Position numbers and translations under genes: made by a program
NCBI RefSeq assembly: GCF_018275325.1
Contig: NZ_JAGVQR010000001.1
Span: 2,170,001 to 2,234,000, forward strand
Origin: Nocardioides palaemonis
GTDB taxonomy: Bacteria; Actinomycetota; Actinomycetes; Propionibacteriales; Nocardioidaceae
Length of the DNA stretch: 64,000 nucleotides
Direction of reading: 5' to 3'
Notes under the pieces: generated by a model
Databases searched by the model: none
What the model was told of the DNA's origin: nothing
The model's input: only the letters and a program-made list of their open reading frames with translations
Shown here: in pieces, positions 34,936-49,502 of the stretch
How the letters are laid out: every line of letters begins with the position of its first letter
Position numbering within the stretch: the stretch's first letter is position 1

Positions 34936-36090
34936 TCAGCCCTCGGGCTTGACCTCGACCTCGGGCGTCAGCGTGCCGCCCTCGTTCTTGTAGGCCCAGT
35001 AGGAGACCTGGTCGGCGGGAACGTCGCCGTTCTCGTCGAAGGCGATCGACTTGCTGAGGCCGTCACCGGTGTAGTCGTTGACGAACGCCAGGACGTCCTC
35101 GCGGGTGCGGGCACCGTCGTCGAGCGCGGCCAGGAAGACGTTCATCGCGTCGTAGCCCTCGGCGGCGTAGGCGCCGGGAGCTCCGCCGAACTTCTCCTCG
35201 AAGTCGGCGGCGAAGGTGCTGTCGGCCTCGATCGGGGCGCAGGGGCACATCACGACCGCGCCCTCGCCGGCGTCGCCGACGGCCTTGCCGAAGTCGGCAC
35301 CGTAGAGACCATCACCACCGACGAACGGGGCGTCGATGCCCGCGTCGCGGATCTGCTTGAGCAGCGGCGCGGCCTCGGCGATGTAGCCGCCGTAGAAGAT
35401 CGCGTCGGGCTGGGCCGACTCCATCTTCGAGATGGTCGGGGCGAAGTCGGTCTGGCCGACCTCGGTCTTGTCGCGCTGCACCATCGCGTCGCCGAGGGTC
35501 TCCTCGACGCGGTCCGCGAGGGGCTCGCCGTAGGCCTCGGAGTTGTCGACGACGAAGACCTTGGAGGCGCCGACCTCGTCGAGGAGGTACTTGCCGATGG
35601 CCGCACCCTGGTAGTCGTCGTAGGGCACGAGACGGTGGAAGACCTCGACCGGGTCGTCCTGGGTGAGGTCGGTCGCGGTGGCCGACTGGCTGATCATCGG
35701 GACGCCGCCGTCCTGGTAGATCGTCTTGGTCGCGCGGGTCTCACCGGAGAACGCGCCACCGATGACGCCGATGAAGTTGTCGTCGCCGGCGATCTGGGTC
35801 GCGACCGGGGTCGCCTTGGCCGGGTCACCCTCGGTGTCGAACCGCTGCAGGGTCACGTCGCACTCGTCGTTGTCCCACTGGTCGAGCGCGAGCTCCGCGC
35901 CGTCGACCGACGGGATGACGATGCTGGCGTTCGCGCCGGACAGCGCGCCCATCGCCGCGATCTTGAAGTTGCAGTCGCCGCCGTCGGCGTCGCTGCCCCC
36001 GTCGGTGTCGGTCGTGCCGCAGGCGCTGAGCGCCAGCCCGGCCACCGCCGTCAACGCGACAGCCTGCCACGTCCTGGTCGAGCGGATCAT
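34936..36090 (-). CDS. livK: Branched-chain amino-acid binding lipoprotein LivK
   Basis: The 384-residue product starts with a lipoprotein signal peptide (MIRSTRTWQAVALTAVAGL, lipobox LSAC, Cys about residue 24) and a periplasmic-binding fold of the Leu/Ile/Val type (AAMGALSGANASIVIPSVDG, GVIGGAFSGETRA, VDNSEAYGEPLADRV). It captures amino acids outside the membrane and delivers them to LivHM. I chose ATG 36090 because GGAGG lies 5 nt upstream; the ATG at 36102 would put that site inside the gene. Confidence 0.92.
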   Translation of the reverse strand: MIRSTRTWQAVALTAVAGLALSACGTTDTDGGSDADGGDCNFKIAAMGALSGANASIVIPSVDGAELALDQWDNDECDVTLQRFDTEGDPAKATPVATQIAGDDNFIGVIGGAFSGETRATKTIYQDGGVPMISQSATATDLTQDDPVEVFHRLVPYDDYQGAAIGKYLLDEVGASKVFVVDNSEAYGEPLADRVEETLGDAMVQRDKTEVGQTDFAPTISKMESAQPDAIFYGGYIAEAAPLLKQIRDAGIDAPFVGGDGLYGADFGKAVGDAGEGAVVMCPCAPIEADSTFAADFEEKFGGAPGAYAAEGYDAMNVFLAALDDGARTREDVLAFVNDYTGDGLSKSIAFDENGDVPADQVSYWAYKNEGGTLTPEVEVKPEG

Positions 36091-36200
36091 GGATCCCTCC
36101 ATAGCACTATGGGCTGTCCACCTCGGCAGCCTCGTGGCGGGAACCTAACACCCGCAATGTGGCGTGGGACACGAATAACGCCGCCGAATCGCGTGCCGTT

Positions 36201-36255
36201 GCCGTTTCGTGATCATCCGGTCTGTACCGGAAACGCAACCGAAACACGGCGTCAC
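36201..36255. promoter_or_regulatory. Nested inverted repeats upstream of livK, candidate operator
   Basis: The livK upstream region (36091-36341) is visibly less GC-rich than its surroundings. It contains an inner inverted repeat TCCGGT-CTGT-ACCGGA (36216-36231), an outer pair GCCGTTTCG (36201-36209) with CGAAACACGGC (36240-36250), and GAAAC-N6-GAAAC (36230-36245) followed by GTCAC. The 11-bp phasing of GAAAC resembles half-sites of the actinobacterial nitrogen regulator GlnR, which would suit an amino-acid importer, but this is only a resemblance. Confidence 0.35.
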
Positions 36256-36341
36256 ACCCGTGGAATCGTCGCGGAACGGGAGCGAACGGCGGAAAACGGG
36301 CTCGACCGGGCGGCTCGAGGAACGTCCCGGCTCCGAACGGC

Positions 36342-36974
36342 TCAGCCGCGCGTGGCACCGCCGAGGCCGGCCACCCCGTGCTCGACGACGCCGTCGGCGA
36401 CCTGGCGCATCGACAGCCGCAGGTCCATCGCGGTCTTCTGGATCCACCGGAACGCGTCGGGCTCGCTGAGGCCGAGCTGCTCCTGCAGGACGCCCTTGGC
36501 CCGGTCGACCGACTTGCGGGTCGCCAGCGACTCCTGCAGGTCCGACACCTCGCTCTCGAGCACCGTGATCTCGGCGAACCGGCTCACGGCCATCTCGATG
36601 GCCGGCACCAGGTCGCCGCGCTGGAACGGCTTGACGAGGTAGGCCATCGCGCCCGCGTCCCGGGCGCGCGCCACCAGGTCGCGCTGGGAGAAGGCGGTGA
36701 GGATGACGACGGGTGCGATCCGCTCCCCCGCGATCACCTCGGCGGCGGCGATGCCGTCGAGCCGGGGCATCTTCACGTCGAGGATCACCAGGTCCGGCCG
36801 CAGCTCGCGGGCCAGCTCGATGGCACGCTGGCCGTCGGCGGCCTGGCCCACGACCTCGTAGCCCTCCTCGCCGAGCATCTCGGCGAGGTCCATCCGGATC
36901 AGCGCCTCGTCCTCGGCGATCACCACGCGGCGTACGGCGTCGGGGGCGGTGCTGGCGTCGGCGGGCTGGGTCAC
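36342..36974 (-). CDS. pdtaR: ANTAR-domain response regulator, PdtaR type
   Basis: The 210-residue product has a receiver domain (VVIAEDEALIRMDLAEML, phospho-Asp in LVILDVKMPRLDG, conserved Lys in AYLVKPF; about residues 18-135) and a C-terminal ANTAR RNA-binding domain (SVDRAKGVLQEQLGLSEPDAF, about 150-200; parts SVDRAKGVLQEQ, LSEPDAFRWIQ). PdtaR is phosphorylated by a sensor kinase and then binds hairpins in mRNA to prevent termination. The start is GTG 36974, with TAGCCT 7 nt upstream and no Shine-Dalgarno (leaderless). It is next to a divergent tRNA-like gene and close to pyk. Confidence 0.92.
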   Translation of the reverse strand: MTQPADASTAPDAVRRVVIAEDEALIRMDLAEMLGEEGYEVVGQAADGQRAIELARELRPDLVILDVKMPRLDGIAAAEVIAGERIAPVVILTAFSQRDLVARARDAGAMAYLVKPFQRGDLVPAIEMAVSRFAEITVLESEVSDLQESLATRKSVDRAKGVLQEQLGLSEPDAFRWIQKTAMDLRLSMRQVADGVVEHGVAGLGGATRG

Positions 36975-36981
36975 GGGCGCA

Positions 36982-36987
36982 AGGCTA
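36982..36987 (-). promoter_or_regulatory. -10 element TAGCCT of leaderless pdtaR
   Basis: Minus-strand TAGCCT ends 7 nt before the pdtaR GTG. On the plus strand TAGGGT (36995-37000) lies back to back with it, 15 nt before the tRNA, and may drive that gene. Confidence 0.5.
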
Positions 36988-37015
36988 GTTCGGATAGGGT
37001 TCCGACGCCGATTCC

Positions 37016-37088
37016 GCCCCGGTAGCCCAACGGCAGAGGCGATGCTCTCAAACAGCATTCAGTGTGAGTTCGAATCTCACCCGGGGCA
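37016..37088 (+). tRNA. tRNA with CAA anticodon (tRNA-Leu by anticodon), atypical short variable arm
   Basis: The cloverleaf is complete: 7-bp acceptor stem GCCCCGG/CCGGGGC (37016-37022, 37081-37087), T8-A9, a three-pair D stem with GG in the loop, anticodon stem ATGCT/AGCAT with loop CTCAAAC (37047-37053, anticodon CAA), variable loop TCAGT, T stem GTGAG/CTCAC with TTCGAAT, and discriminator A. CCA is not encoded. The anticodon reads UUG (Leu), but leucine tRNAs are class II with a long variable arm and this one has only 5 nt. Identity is therefore uncertain. TAGGGT at 36995-37000 may be its -10. Confidence 0.75.
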
Positions 37089-37106
37089 CTGTCAGACCTC
37101 GACGAG

Positions 37107-37155
37107 CGGTGCCCCAGCCACATTCCGGGCGCGCAGAACGTCGCTCAGCCACCGC
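37107..37155. repeat. 49-bp direct repeat, copy A
   Basis: This unit matches copy B at 37190-37238 in 44 of 49 positions. It opens with CGGTG and closes with CACCGC, so its ends are inverted relative to each other. It lies between the tRNA and the end of pyk. Confidence 0.75.
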
Positions 37156-37189
37156 CCACCCGCGCGCCGTACGCCGACACGCCCGTGGG

Positions 37190-37238
37190 CGGTGTCCCAG
37201 CCACGGTCCGGGCGCGCAGAGCGTGGCTCAGCCACCGC
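37190..37238. repeat. 49-bp direct repeat, copy B
   Basis: Second copy of the unit at 37107-37155, spaced 83 bp start to start. In this copy GCCACG and CGTGGC can also pair internally (GCCACG...CGTGGC), giving a hairpin that copy A has lost, so compensatory structure is not conserved. Confidence 0.75.
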
Positions 37239-37253
37239 TCGAAGCGGGACTCG

Positions 37254-38699
37254 TCAGCGCCGGCGGTAGGCCGGGGCCACCTCGTTGATCGCGTCGCCCA
37301 TCTTGTGGATGCGCATCGCGTTGGTCGAGCCGGGCAGCCCGGGCGGGCTGCCGGCGATCAGGACGACCAGGTCGCCCTCCTTGACCCGGCCGATGGCGAG
37401 CAGCGCCTCGTCGACCTGGCGCACCATCTCGTCGGTGTGCTCGACCTCGCCGGTCTTGAAGGTCTCGATGCCCCAGGTCAGCGACAGCTGGGAGCGGACC
37501 CGGTCGGTCGTGGTGAAGGCCAGCGCCGGGATCCTGCCGCGGTAGCGGGCCAGGCGGCGCGCGGAGTCGCCGCTGGCGGTGAAGGCGACGATGTACTTCG
37601 CGCCGACCGACTCGGCGACCTCGGCTGCGGCCTTGGCGATGATGCCGCCGCGGGTGCGGGGCGACCACGTGACGGCAGCCATGTGGGAGAGGCCGTGGTC
37701 CTCGGTCGAGGCGATGATGCGGGCCATCGTGGCGACGGCCTCGACGGCGTACTCGCCGACCGACGTCTCGCCCGACAGCATGACCGCGTCGGCGCCGTCG
37801 AGGACGGCGTTGGCGACGTCGGAGGCCTCGGCGCGCGTCGGGGCCGGCGCGGAGATCATCGACTCCAGCATCTGGGTCGCGACGATCGCGGGCTTGGCGT
37901 TGGCGCGGGCCTTGTCGACGAGCAGCTTCTGGTGGACCGGGACGTCCTCGAGCGGGCACTCCACGCCGAGGTCGCCGCGCGCGACCATGATGCCGTCGAA
38001 GGCGTCGATGATCGCGTCGATGTTCTCCAGCGCCTGCGGCTTCTCGATCTTGGCGATGATCGGGACCGAGACGCCCTCCTCGCGCATGATCGCGCGGACG
38101 TCCTCGGCGTCGGAGGCATGACGGACGAAGCTGAGGGCGACGAAGTCCACACCGATCCGCAGCGCCCAGCGCAGGTCCTCGGTGTCCTTCTCCGACAGTG
38201 CCGGCACGGAGACGGCCACGCCGGGCAGGTTGATGCCCTTGTTGTTGCTGACCTTGCCCGCCACGACGACCTCGGTCACCACGTCGGTCTCGTCGACCGA
38301 CACGACCTTCAGCCGCACCTTGCCGTCGTCGATGAGGATCGGGTCGCCCTCGGAGACGTCGCCGGGCAGGCCCTTGTAGGTGGTGCCGCAGATGGTGCCG
38401 TCGCCCGGCACGTCACGCGTGGTGATGGTGAACTGCTGACCCCGCTTGAGCTTGTGCGGGCCGTCGGCGAACGTCTCGAGCCGGATCTTGGGGCCCTGCA
38501 GGTCGGCGAAGATGCCGATCGCGTGGCCCGAGTCGTCGGAGGCCTGGCGGACCATCCGGTAGACCGCCTCGTGGTCGGCGTACGACCCGTGGCTCATGTT
38601 GAGCCGGGCGACGTCCATCCCGGCGTCGACGAGGGCTCGGATCCGCTCGGGGGTGTTCACCGCGGGACCCATGGTGCAGACGATCTTGGCTCTACGCAC
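37254..38699 (-). CDS. pyk: Pyruvate kinase
   Basis: The 481-residue enzyme converts phosphoenolpyruvate and ADP to pyruvate and ATP. Family motifs are clear: [17 protein letters not shown] at the start, [11 protein letters not shown], the catalytic Lys in [15 protein letters not shown] (parts), [10 protein letters not shown] for the metal and substrate, and [13 protein letters not shown]. The length is normal for bacterial type I/II enzymes. It starts with GTG 38699, with TAGGGT 6 nt upstream and no Shine-Dalgarno (leaderless), and is transcribed toward the tRNA and pdtaR. Confidence 0.96.
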   Translation of the reverse strand: MRRAKIVCTMGPAVNTPERIRALVDAGMDVARLNMSHGSYADHEAVYRMVRQASDDSGHAIGIFADLQGPKIRLETFADGPHKLKRGQQFTITTRDVPGDGTICGTTYKGLPGDVSEGDPILIDDGKVRLKVVSVDETDVVTEVVVAGKVSNNKGINLPGVAVSVPALSEKDTEDLRWALRIGVDFVALSFVRHASDAEDVRAIMREEGVSVPIIAKIEKPQALENIDAIIDAFDGIMVARGDLGVECPLEDVPVHQKLLVDKARANAKPAIVATQMLESMISAPAPTRAEASDVANAVLDGADAVMLSGETSVGEYAVEAVATMARIIASTEDHGLSHMAAVTWSPRTRGGIIAKAAAEVAESVGAKYIVAFTASGDSARRLARYRGRIPALAFTTTDRVRSQLSLTWGIETFKTGEVEHTDEMVRQVDEALLAIGRVKEGDLVVLIAGSPPGLPGSTNAMRIHKMGDAINEVAPAYRRR

Positions 38700-38705
38700 G
38701 GGTCC

Positions 38706-38732
38706 ACCCTAGCGGACGTTGGATCGTTCCAA
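38706..38732 (-). promoter_or_regulatory. pyk promoter with overlapping palindrome
   Basis: Minus-strand TAGGGT (38706-38711) is the -10, 6 nt before the GTG. At 38719-38732 the palindrome TTGGATCGTTCCAA (arms TTGGA/TCCAA) covers the expected -35 position (TTGGAA with a 15-nt spacer), a sensible place for a repressor site. Confidence 0.45.
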
Positions 38733-38743
38733 GCAAGGGCTTC

Positions 38744-38775
38744 CCGCCGCGCCGGCAGCTGTGCCGGCGCGGCGG
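38744..38775 (-). terminator. Terminator of gltBD
   Basis: CCGCCGCGCCGGCA (38744-38757) pairs perfectly with 38762-38775 around GCTG, starting 6 nt beyond the gltD stop in the direction of transcription and separating it from pyk. Confidence 0.75.
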
Positions 38776-38781
38776 AACGCC

Positions 38782-40239
38782 TCAGACGGTCAGCGGGCGC
38801 TCGTGCGGCTTGATCGGCGCGGGGAGCGTCGTCGAGCCGGTGAGGAACGCGTCGACCGCGGCGGCCGCGCTGCGCCCCTCGGCGATCGCCCACACGATGA
38901 GGGACTGGCCGCGACCCACGTCGCCGGCGACGTAGACGCCGGGGACCGACGAGGCGTAGGAGGAGTCGCGGCGCACGTTGCCGCGCTCGTCGAGCTCCAC
39001 GCCCAGCTGCTCCACGATGCCCGGCTGCTCCGGACCGGTGAAGCCCATCGCGAGCAGCACCAGCTGGGCGGGGATCGTGCGCTCGGTCCCCTCCACGGGC
39101 TGGAACTTCGCGTCGACCTCGACCAGGCGCAGCTCGGCCACGTTGCCGTCGGCGTCGCCGACGAACTCCTGGGTGGAGACCGCGTAGACCCGGTCGCCGC
39201 CCTCCTCGTGGGCCGACGAGACCTTGAACGTCATCGGGTACGTCGGCCACGGCTGGCCCGACGGCCGGTCCTCGCCCGGGCGCGGCATGATCTCCAGCTG
39301 CGTGATCGAGCGCGCACCCTGGCGGATCGAGGTGCCGAGGCAGTCGGCGCCGGTGTCGCCGCCGCCGATGATCACCACGTCCTTGCCGGTGGCGAGGATC
39401 TGGTCCTCGACCGTCTCGCCCAGCGACGCCCGGTTGGCCTGCGGCAAGAACTCCATCGCCTGGTGGATGCCGCCGAGCTCGCGGCCAGTGACGGGCAGGT
39501 CGCGCGCCTGGGTGGCGCCCATCGCCAGCACGACGGCGTCGTAGCGGGCGAGCAGCTGCGCGCCGGTGAGGTCGCCGCCGACGTCGACGCCGGCACGGAA
39601 CACGGTGCCCTCGCGGCGCATCTGGTCCAGCCGTCGGTCGAGGTGCTTCTTCTCCATCTTGAACTCGGGGATGCCGTAGCGCAGGAGGCCGCCGATCCTG
39701 TCGGCGCGCTCGTAGACGGCGACCGTGTGGCCGGCGCGGGTGAGCTGCTGCGCGGCGGCGAGGCCGGCCGGGCCCGAGCCGACGACCGCGACGGTCTTGC
39801 CCGAGAGCCACTCCGGCGGCTGGGGGCGGACGTAGCCCGAGCCCCAGGCGCGGTCGATGATCGAGACCTCGACGTTCTTGATCGTCACCGGGTCCTGGTT
39901 GATGCCCAGCACGCAGGCGGTCTCGCAGGGCGCCGGGCAGAGCCGACCGGTGAACTCCGGGAAGTTGTTGGTCGCGTGCAGCCGGTCCATCGCGCCGTCC
40001 CAGTCGTCCCGCCAGACCAGGTCGTTCCACTCCGGGATGATGTTGCCCAGCGGGCACCCCTGGTGGCAGAACGGGATGCCGCAGTCCATGCAGCGCGCGG
40101 CCTGGGTGTTGATGATCGGCAGCAGGGCGCGCCCGATGCCGTCGGGGTAGACCTCGTCCCAGTCCTGCACCCGCTCGGCGACGTCGCGGCGCGAGGCGAC
40201 CTCGCGGCCGTGCTTGAGGAATCCCTTGGGGTCAGCCAT
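38782..40239 (-). CDS. gltD: Glutamate synthase (NADPH) small subunit
   Basis: The 485-residue subunit has N-terminal Cys clusters for two 4Fe-4S centres ([17 protein letters not shown] at about residues 50-66, CPAPCETAC at about 105), an FAD-binding Rossmann motif [17 protein letters not shown] (about 150) and an NADPH-binding motif [15 protein letters not shown]. It passes electrons from NADPH to GltB, which makes two glutamates from glutamine and 2-oxoglutarate. It follows gltB by 62 nt on the same strand and ends at a strong hairpin. Confidence 0.96.
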   Translation of the reverse strand: MADPKGFLKHGREVASRRDVAERVQDWDEVYPDGIGRALLPIINTQAARCMDCGIPFCHQGCPLGNIIPEWNDLVWRDDWDGAMDRLHATNNFPEFTGRLCPAPCETACVLGINQDPVTIKNVEVSIIDRAWGSGYVRPQPPEWLSGKTVAVVGSGPAGLAAAQQLTRAGHTVAVYERADRIGGLLRYGIPEFKMEKKHLDRRLDQMRREGTVFRAGVDVGGDLTGAQLLARYDAVVLAMGATQARDLPVTGRELGGIHQAMEFLPQANRASLGETVEDQILATGKDVVIIGGGDTGADCLGTSIRQGARSITQLEIMPRPGEDRPSGQPWPTYPMTFKVSSAHEEGGDRVYAVSTQEFVGDADGNVAELRLVEVDAKFQPVEGTERTIPAQLVLLAMGFTGPEQPGIVEQLGVELDERGNVRRDSSYASSVPGVYVAGDVGRGQSLIVWAIAEGRSAAAAVDAFLTGSTTLPAPIKPHERPLTV

Positions 40240-40301
40240 TCTCGGCACCTCTCTCCACGGGCGAGCGCCCGGAACTGCCCATCGTCGTGGTGTGGTCGCG
40301 C

Positions 40302-44879
<4,578 letters not shown>

Positions 44880-44978
44880 TGGTTCTCCCGTCGTCAGTCT
44901 CGCCTCCGGTCCACGCGGGACCGGGGGGGCGAGGGGTGGGCACATCCGCTGGGGACGACGTTGGCCCGAGCACTGCGC

Positions 44979-44984
44979 AACCTA
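44979..44984 (-). promoter_or_regulatory. Extended -10 element for gltBD
   Basis: Minus-strand TGATAGGTT carries an extended TGN-TAGGTT -10, about 99 nt before the gltB start. No -35 is evident, which fits an extended -10 promoter. Confidence 0.4.
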
Positions 44985-45015
44985 TCACCGGCGCGACCGG
45001 CCGGCGCGCGACGTT

Positions 45016-45939
45016 TCAGGCCGTGGGATCGGCGGTCGAGCGCTCCTCCGCCTCGTCGGCGGCGGGCTCCTCCCCGAGCGGCGGCTTGGTCCGCACGACG
45101 TCCTCGCGGCCGGGGTGGCGCCGCGTCGACCAGAGGAAGTACGCCGTGGCGAGGACGAACAGGACGATCGAGGTCCAGACGTTGAGCCGCAGCCCGAGCA
45201 CGTCGTTCATCTGCACCTCGTCGATGCGCATGTTCTCGATCCATCCGCGACCGGCGGTGTAGAGCATGACGTAGAGCGCGACCACCCGTCCGTGGCCGAG
45301 CCGGAAGCGACGGTCGAGCCAGATCAGCACCGCGAAGGCGGCGAGGTTCCACAGGCACTCGTAGAGGAAGGTCGGGTGGTACGTCGCGACGTCGAGGTAG
45401 CGCGCCTCGCGGTGCGCGACGTCGATCTCGAGCCCCCACGGGAGGTTCGTCGGCCCGCCGTAGAGCTCCTGGTTGAACCAGTTGCCCCACCGGCCCATCG
45501 CCTGCGCGACCAGCACGCCCGGGGCGAGCGCGTCGAGCAGCGGGAGCACCTTGATCCCGCGTGCGCGACAGCCCAGCATCACGCCGACCGCGCCCAGGGC
45601 GATCGCGCCCCAGATGCCGAGGCCACCACGCCAGACGTAGAGCGCGGTGACCGGGTTCTTGCCCTCCCCGAAGTAGAGCTCCCAGTCGGTCGCGACGTGG
45701 TAGAGCCGGCCACCGACCAGCCCGAACGGGACCGCCCAGATGGCGAGGTCGCTGACCTCGCCGGGCGCTCCGCCGCGCGCGACCCAGCGCTTCTCGCCGA
45801 TCCAGATGGCGGCGACGATGCCGAGGATGATGCACAGCGCGTAGCCGCGGATCGGGAGCGGACCGAGGTGCCACACGCCCTGCGACGGGCTCGGGATCGA
45901 CATCAGGGTCACCAGCGGTGAGGTCATGGGCAGCATCAT
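45016..45939 (-). CDS. lgt: Prolipoprotein diacylglyceryl transferase
   Basis: This membrane enzyme of about 307 residues moves diacylglycerol from phosphatidylglycerol to the lipobox Cys of prolipoproteins. It has about seven helices, the Lgt signature GRWGNWFNQELYG (about residues 150-162), and the conserved RGYALCIILG and VGGRLYHV segments. Starts at 45939, 45936 and 45927 are possible; 45939 gives an ATGA overlap with the SCO stop. It ends the trp operon, a common actinobacterial order. Confidence 0.94.
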   Translation of the reverse strand: MMLPMTSPLVTLMSIPSPSQGVWHLGPLPIRGYALCIILGIVAAIWIGEKRWVARGGAPGEVSDLAIWAVPFGLVGGRLYHVATDWELYFGEGKNPVTALYVWRGGLGIWGAIALGAVGVMLGCRARGIKVLPLLDALAPGVLVAQAMGRWGNWFNQELYGGPTNLPWGLEIDVAHREARYLDVATYHPTFLYECLWNLAAFAVLIWLDRRFRLGHGRVVALYVMLYTAGRGWIENMRIDEVQMNDVLGLRLNVWTSIVLFVLATAYFLWSTRRHPGREDVVRTKPPLGEEPAADEAEERSTADPTA

Positions 45940-46541
45940 CCCTCGTCGAGCAGCACGGTGACGTCGTGGGCCAGCTGCGCCTGCGAGACGTCCTGGTCCC
46001 ACATCATCGGCGACTCGTCGTCGCCGTCGACGGCGTAGATGCGCGTGCCGTGGGTGACGTCGTAGCCGCCGCTGGGCATCTTCTCGCCCTTGTCGATCCC
46101 GACGGCGAGGCTGTTGCCCACGGTGACGATGTCGCCCAGCGCGCCGGTGAGCCCGATGATCGAGGGGTCGAAGGCGTCGACGTAGCGCTCGACCGTCGCC
46201 TCGTCGTCGCGCGCGGGGTCGGTGGTGACGAAGACGACGTCGAGGTCGTCGAGCTCGGCGTCGTCGAGCCGCGCGAGGGTGCCGGCGAGGGTGGCCATCA
46301 CCTGTCCGCAGATGTCGGGACAGTTGGTGTAGCCGAAGAACACCAGCGTCAGCGGCTTGTCGGTGTCGTCGGTGAGGCTGTAGGAGTCGCCGGCGGTGTC
46401 GACGAGCGGGGTCGACGACACCTCGAACGGCGGGTCCAGGACGGTGCCGTTGAGGTCGGTCCCCTGCGCCGAGCCCGCGCCACCGCAGGCCGCGAGGAGC
46501 GGCAGCAGCGCCGCCAGGACGAGCGCGCGCCGCCTAGCCAC
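45936..46541 (-). CDS. SCO1/SenC family lipoprotein (copper chaperone-like)
   Basis: The 201-residue product has a lipoprotein signal peptide (ALVLAALLPLLAAC, lipobox LAAC, Cys about residue 19) and a thioredoxin-fold SCO domain with the copper-binding CPDIC (about residue 75) and the distal His in DVTHGTRIYAV. SCO proteins deliver copper to the CuA site of cytochrome oxidase or act as thiol reductants. It starts with GTG, overlaps trpA by 8 bp and lgt by 4 bp. Its lipidation would be done by the Lgt encoded next. Confidence 0.9.
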   Translation of the reverse strand: MARRRALVLAALLPLLAACGGAGSAQGTDLNGTVLDPPFEVSSTPLVDTAGDSYSLTDDTDKPLTLVFFGYTNCPDICGQVMATLAGTLARLDDAELDDLDVVFVTTDPARDDEATVERYVDAFDPSIIGLTGALGDIVTVGNSLAVGIDKGEKMPSGGYDVTHGTRIYAVDGDDESPMMWDQDVSQAQLAHDVTVLLDEG

Positions 46542-47333
46542 GACGTACGCCGCCGGCGAGGTCCTCGGTGAGCGCGCGCAGCGCAGCCAGTCCCGCGGCC
46601 TCGTCGCCGGGGTGGTCGAGCAGGGCGCGCACGAAGGCGGAGCCCACGATCACGCCGTCGGCGTAGCCGGCCACCTCGGCGGCCTGGTCTCCGTTGCTGA
46701 CCCCGATGCCGACCGCGACCGGGATGTCACCGGTCGCCCGGACGCGCTGCACCAGCGGTCCGGCGAGGTCGGACGTCGCGTCGCGGGCGCCGGTGACGCC
46801 CATGACGGCCGCCGCGTAGACGAACCCGCGGCTGGCCGCCGCGGTCATCGCGATCCGCTCGTCGGTCGAGCTCGGGGCGACGAGGAAGACCTTGTCGAGG
46901 TCGTGGGCATCGGCCGCCTCGACCCACTCACCGCCGTGGTCGGGCGTGATGTCGGGCGTGATCAGGCCCGCGCCGCCCGCGCCGGCGAGGTCGGTGGCCC
47001 ACCGCTCCACCCCGTAGCGCTCGACGGGGTTCCAGTAGGTCATCACCAGGGTCGGGACACCGGTCTCCGCGACCGCCTGCACGACGTCGATGACGTCACG
47101 GGTGCGGGTGCCGGCGTCGAGGGCCTGCTGCGCGGCTGCCTGGATGGTCGGGCCGTCCATCACCGGGTCGCTGTAGGGCAGACCGATCTCGATGGCGTCG
47201 CACCCGGCCTCGACCATGGTGCGCAGCGCTGCGATCGAGCCGTCGACGCTGGGGAACCCGGCGGGGAGGTAGCCGATGAGCGCGGCGCGGTCCTCGGCAC
47301 GGGCCTTCTCGAAGGCGGTGGTGGTCGACGCCA

Positions 47334-47334
<1 letters not shown>
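46534..47334 (-). CDS. trpA: Tryptophan synthase alpha subunit
   Basis: The 266-residue subunit cleaves indole-3-glycerol phosphate to indole. The catalytic Glu and Asp lie in EIGLPYSDPVMDGP (about residues 48-61), and VGIGVSNGDQAAEV and DGVIVGSAFV form the phosphate-binding loops. The ATG shares one base with the trpB stop (TGATG), typical of coupled trpBA pairs. Confidence 0.95.
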
Positions 47335-48625
<1,291 letters not shown>

Positions 48626-48629
<4 letters not shown>

Positions 48630-49423
48630 GGTGCGGTCACTCCTGTCATGGCTCGTACGGCGGCCTCGGGGTCGCCGTCCTTGACCAGCGCCTCGCCGAC
48701 CAGCACGACGCCGGCCCCCTCCGAGACGAAGCGCTGCACGTCGCCGACCCCGGTGATGCCGCTCTCGGCGACCTTCACGACGTCGGCATGGATCTGCGGG
48801 GCGAGACGCCCGAACACGTCGGGGTCGACCGCCAGGGTCTTGAGGTTGCGGCTGTTGACGCCCACCAGCTCGGCGTCGAGGGCCAGGGCCCGCTCGACCT
48901 CGGCCTCGTCGTGGACCTCGACCAGCACGGTGAGGCCGAGCTCGCCGGCCTCGTCGTGGAGGCGGCGCAGGGTGTCGTCGTCGAGCGCCGCGACGATCAG
49001 CAGCGCGAGGTCGGCGCCCGCGGCGCGGGCCTCGACGAGCTGGTAGGTCTCGACGATGAAGTCCTTGCGCAGCAGCGGCGTCTCGACCGCGGCGCGGACG
49101 GCGCGCAGGTCGGCCAGGCTGCCGCCGAAGCGGCGCTCCTCGGTGAGGACCGAGATGGCGGCCGCTCCCCCGCGCTCGTAGGCGCGCGCGAGGTCGGCCG
49201 GGTCGGGGATCTCGGCGAGGTCGCCCTTGCTGGGGCTACGCCGCTTGACCTCCGCGATCACGCTCGACCCGCGGGCCCGGAAGTGCGGCATCGGGTCCCG
49301 CGGTGCGGGCGCCTCCGCGAGGTGGGCGAGCAGCTCGTCGAGCGGGAGCGCGGCCTCGCGGCGGGCGAGGTCCTCACGCACCCCGGCGACGATGTCGTCG
49401 AGGACGGAACCGGACGCAGGCAT
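48626..49423 (-). CDS. trpC: Indole-3-glycerol phosphate synthase
   Basis: The 265-residue TIM-barrel enzyme closes the indole ring. [13 protein letters not shown] (catalytic Lys, about residue 57), [12 protein letters not shown] and [11 protein letters not shown] are the family motifs; VAESGI lies near the end. It is encoded directly ahead of trpB. An 8-bp GC hairpin lies 60 nt upstream, between this gene and the HGxxPAAW gene. Confidence 0.95.
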
Positions 49424-49482
49424 GGGTCCAGCCTCTCACCCGGCGCCAGTGCTCCCGGCACCGGTGCCCAGCCGACGGACAG

Positions 49483-49501
49483 CCGCCGGCGGGGCCGGCG
49501 G
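49483..49501 (-). terminator. Hairpin between HGxxPAAW gene and trpC
   Basis: CCGCCGGC (49483-49490) pairs with GCCGGCGG (49494-49501) around GGG, 1 nt after the HGxxPAAW stop and 60 nt before trpC on the minus strand. It may be a partial terminator or attenuator that lets trpCBA be set separately from the upstream genes. Confidence 0.45.
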
Positions 49502-49502
49502 A

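Noticed and set aside
36107..36358. Small minus-strand frame in the livK upstream region.
   Set aside because: No ribosome-binding site, no coding-like third-position bias and it overlaps the end of pdtaR; better seen as regulatory DNA.
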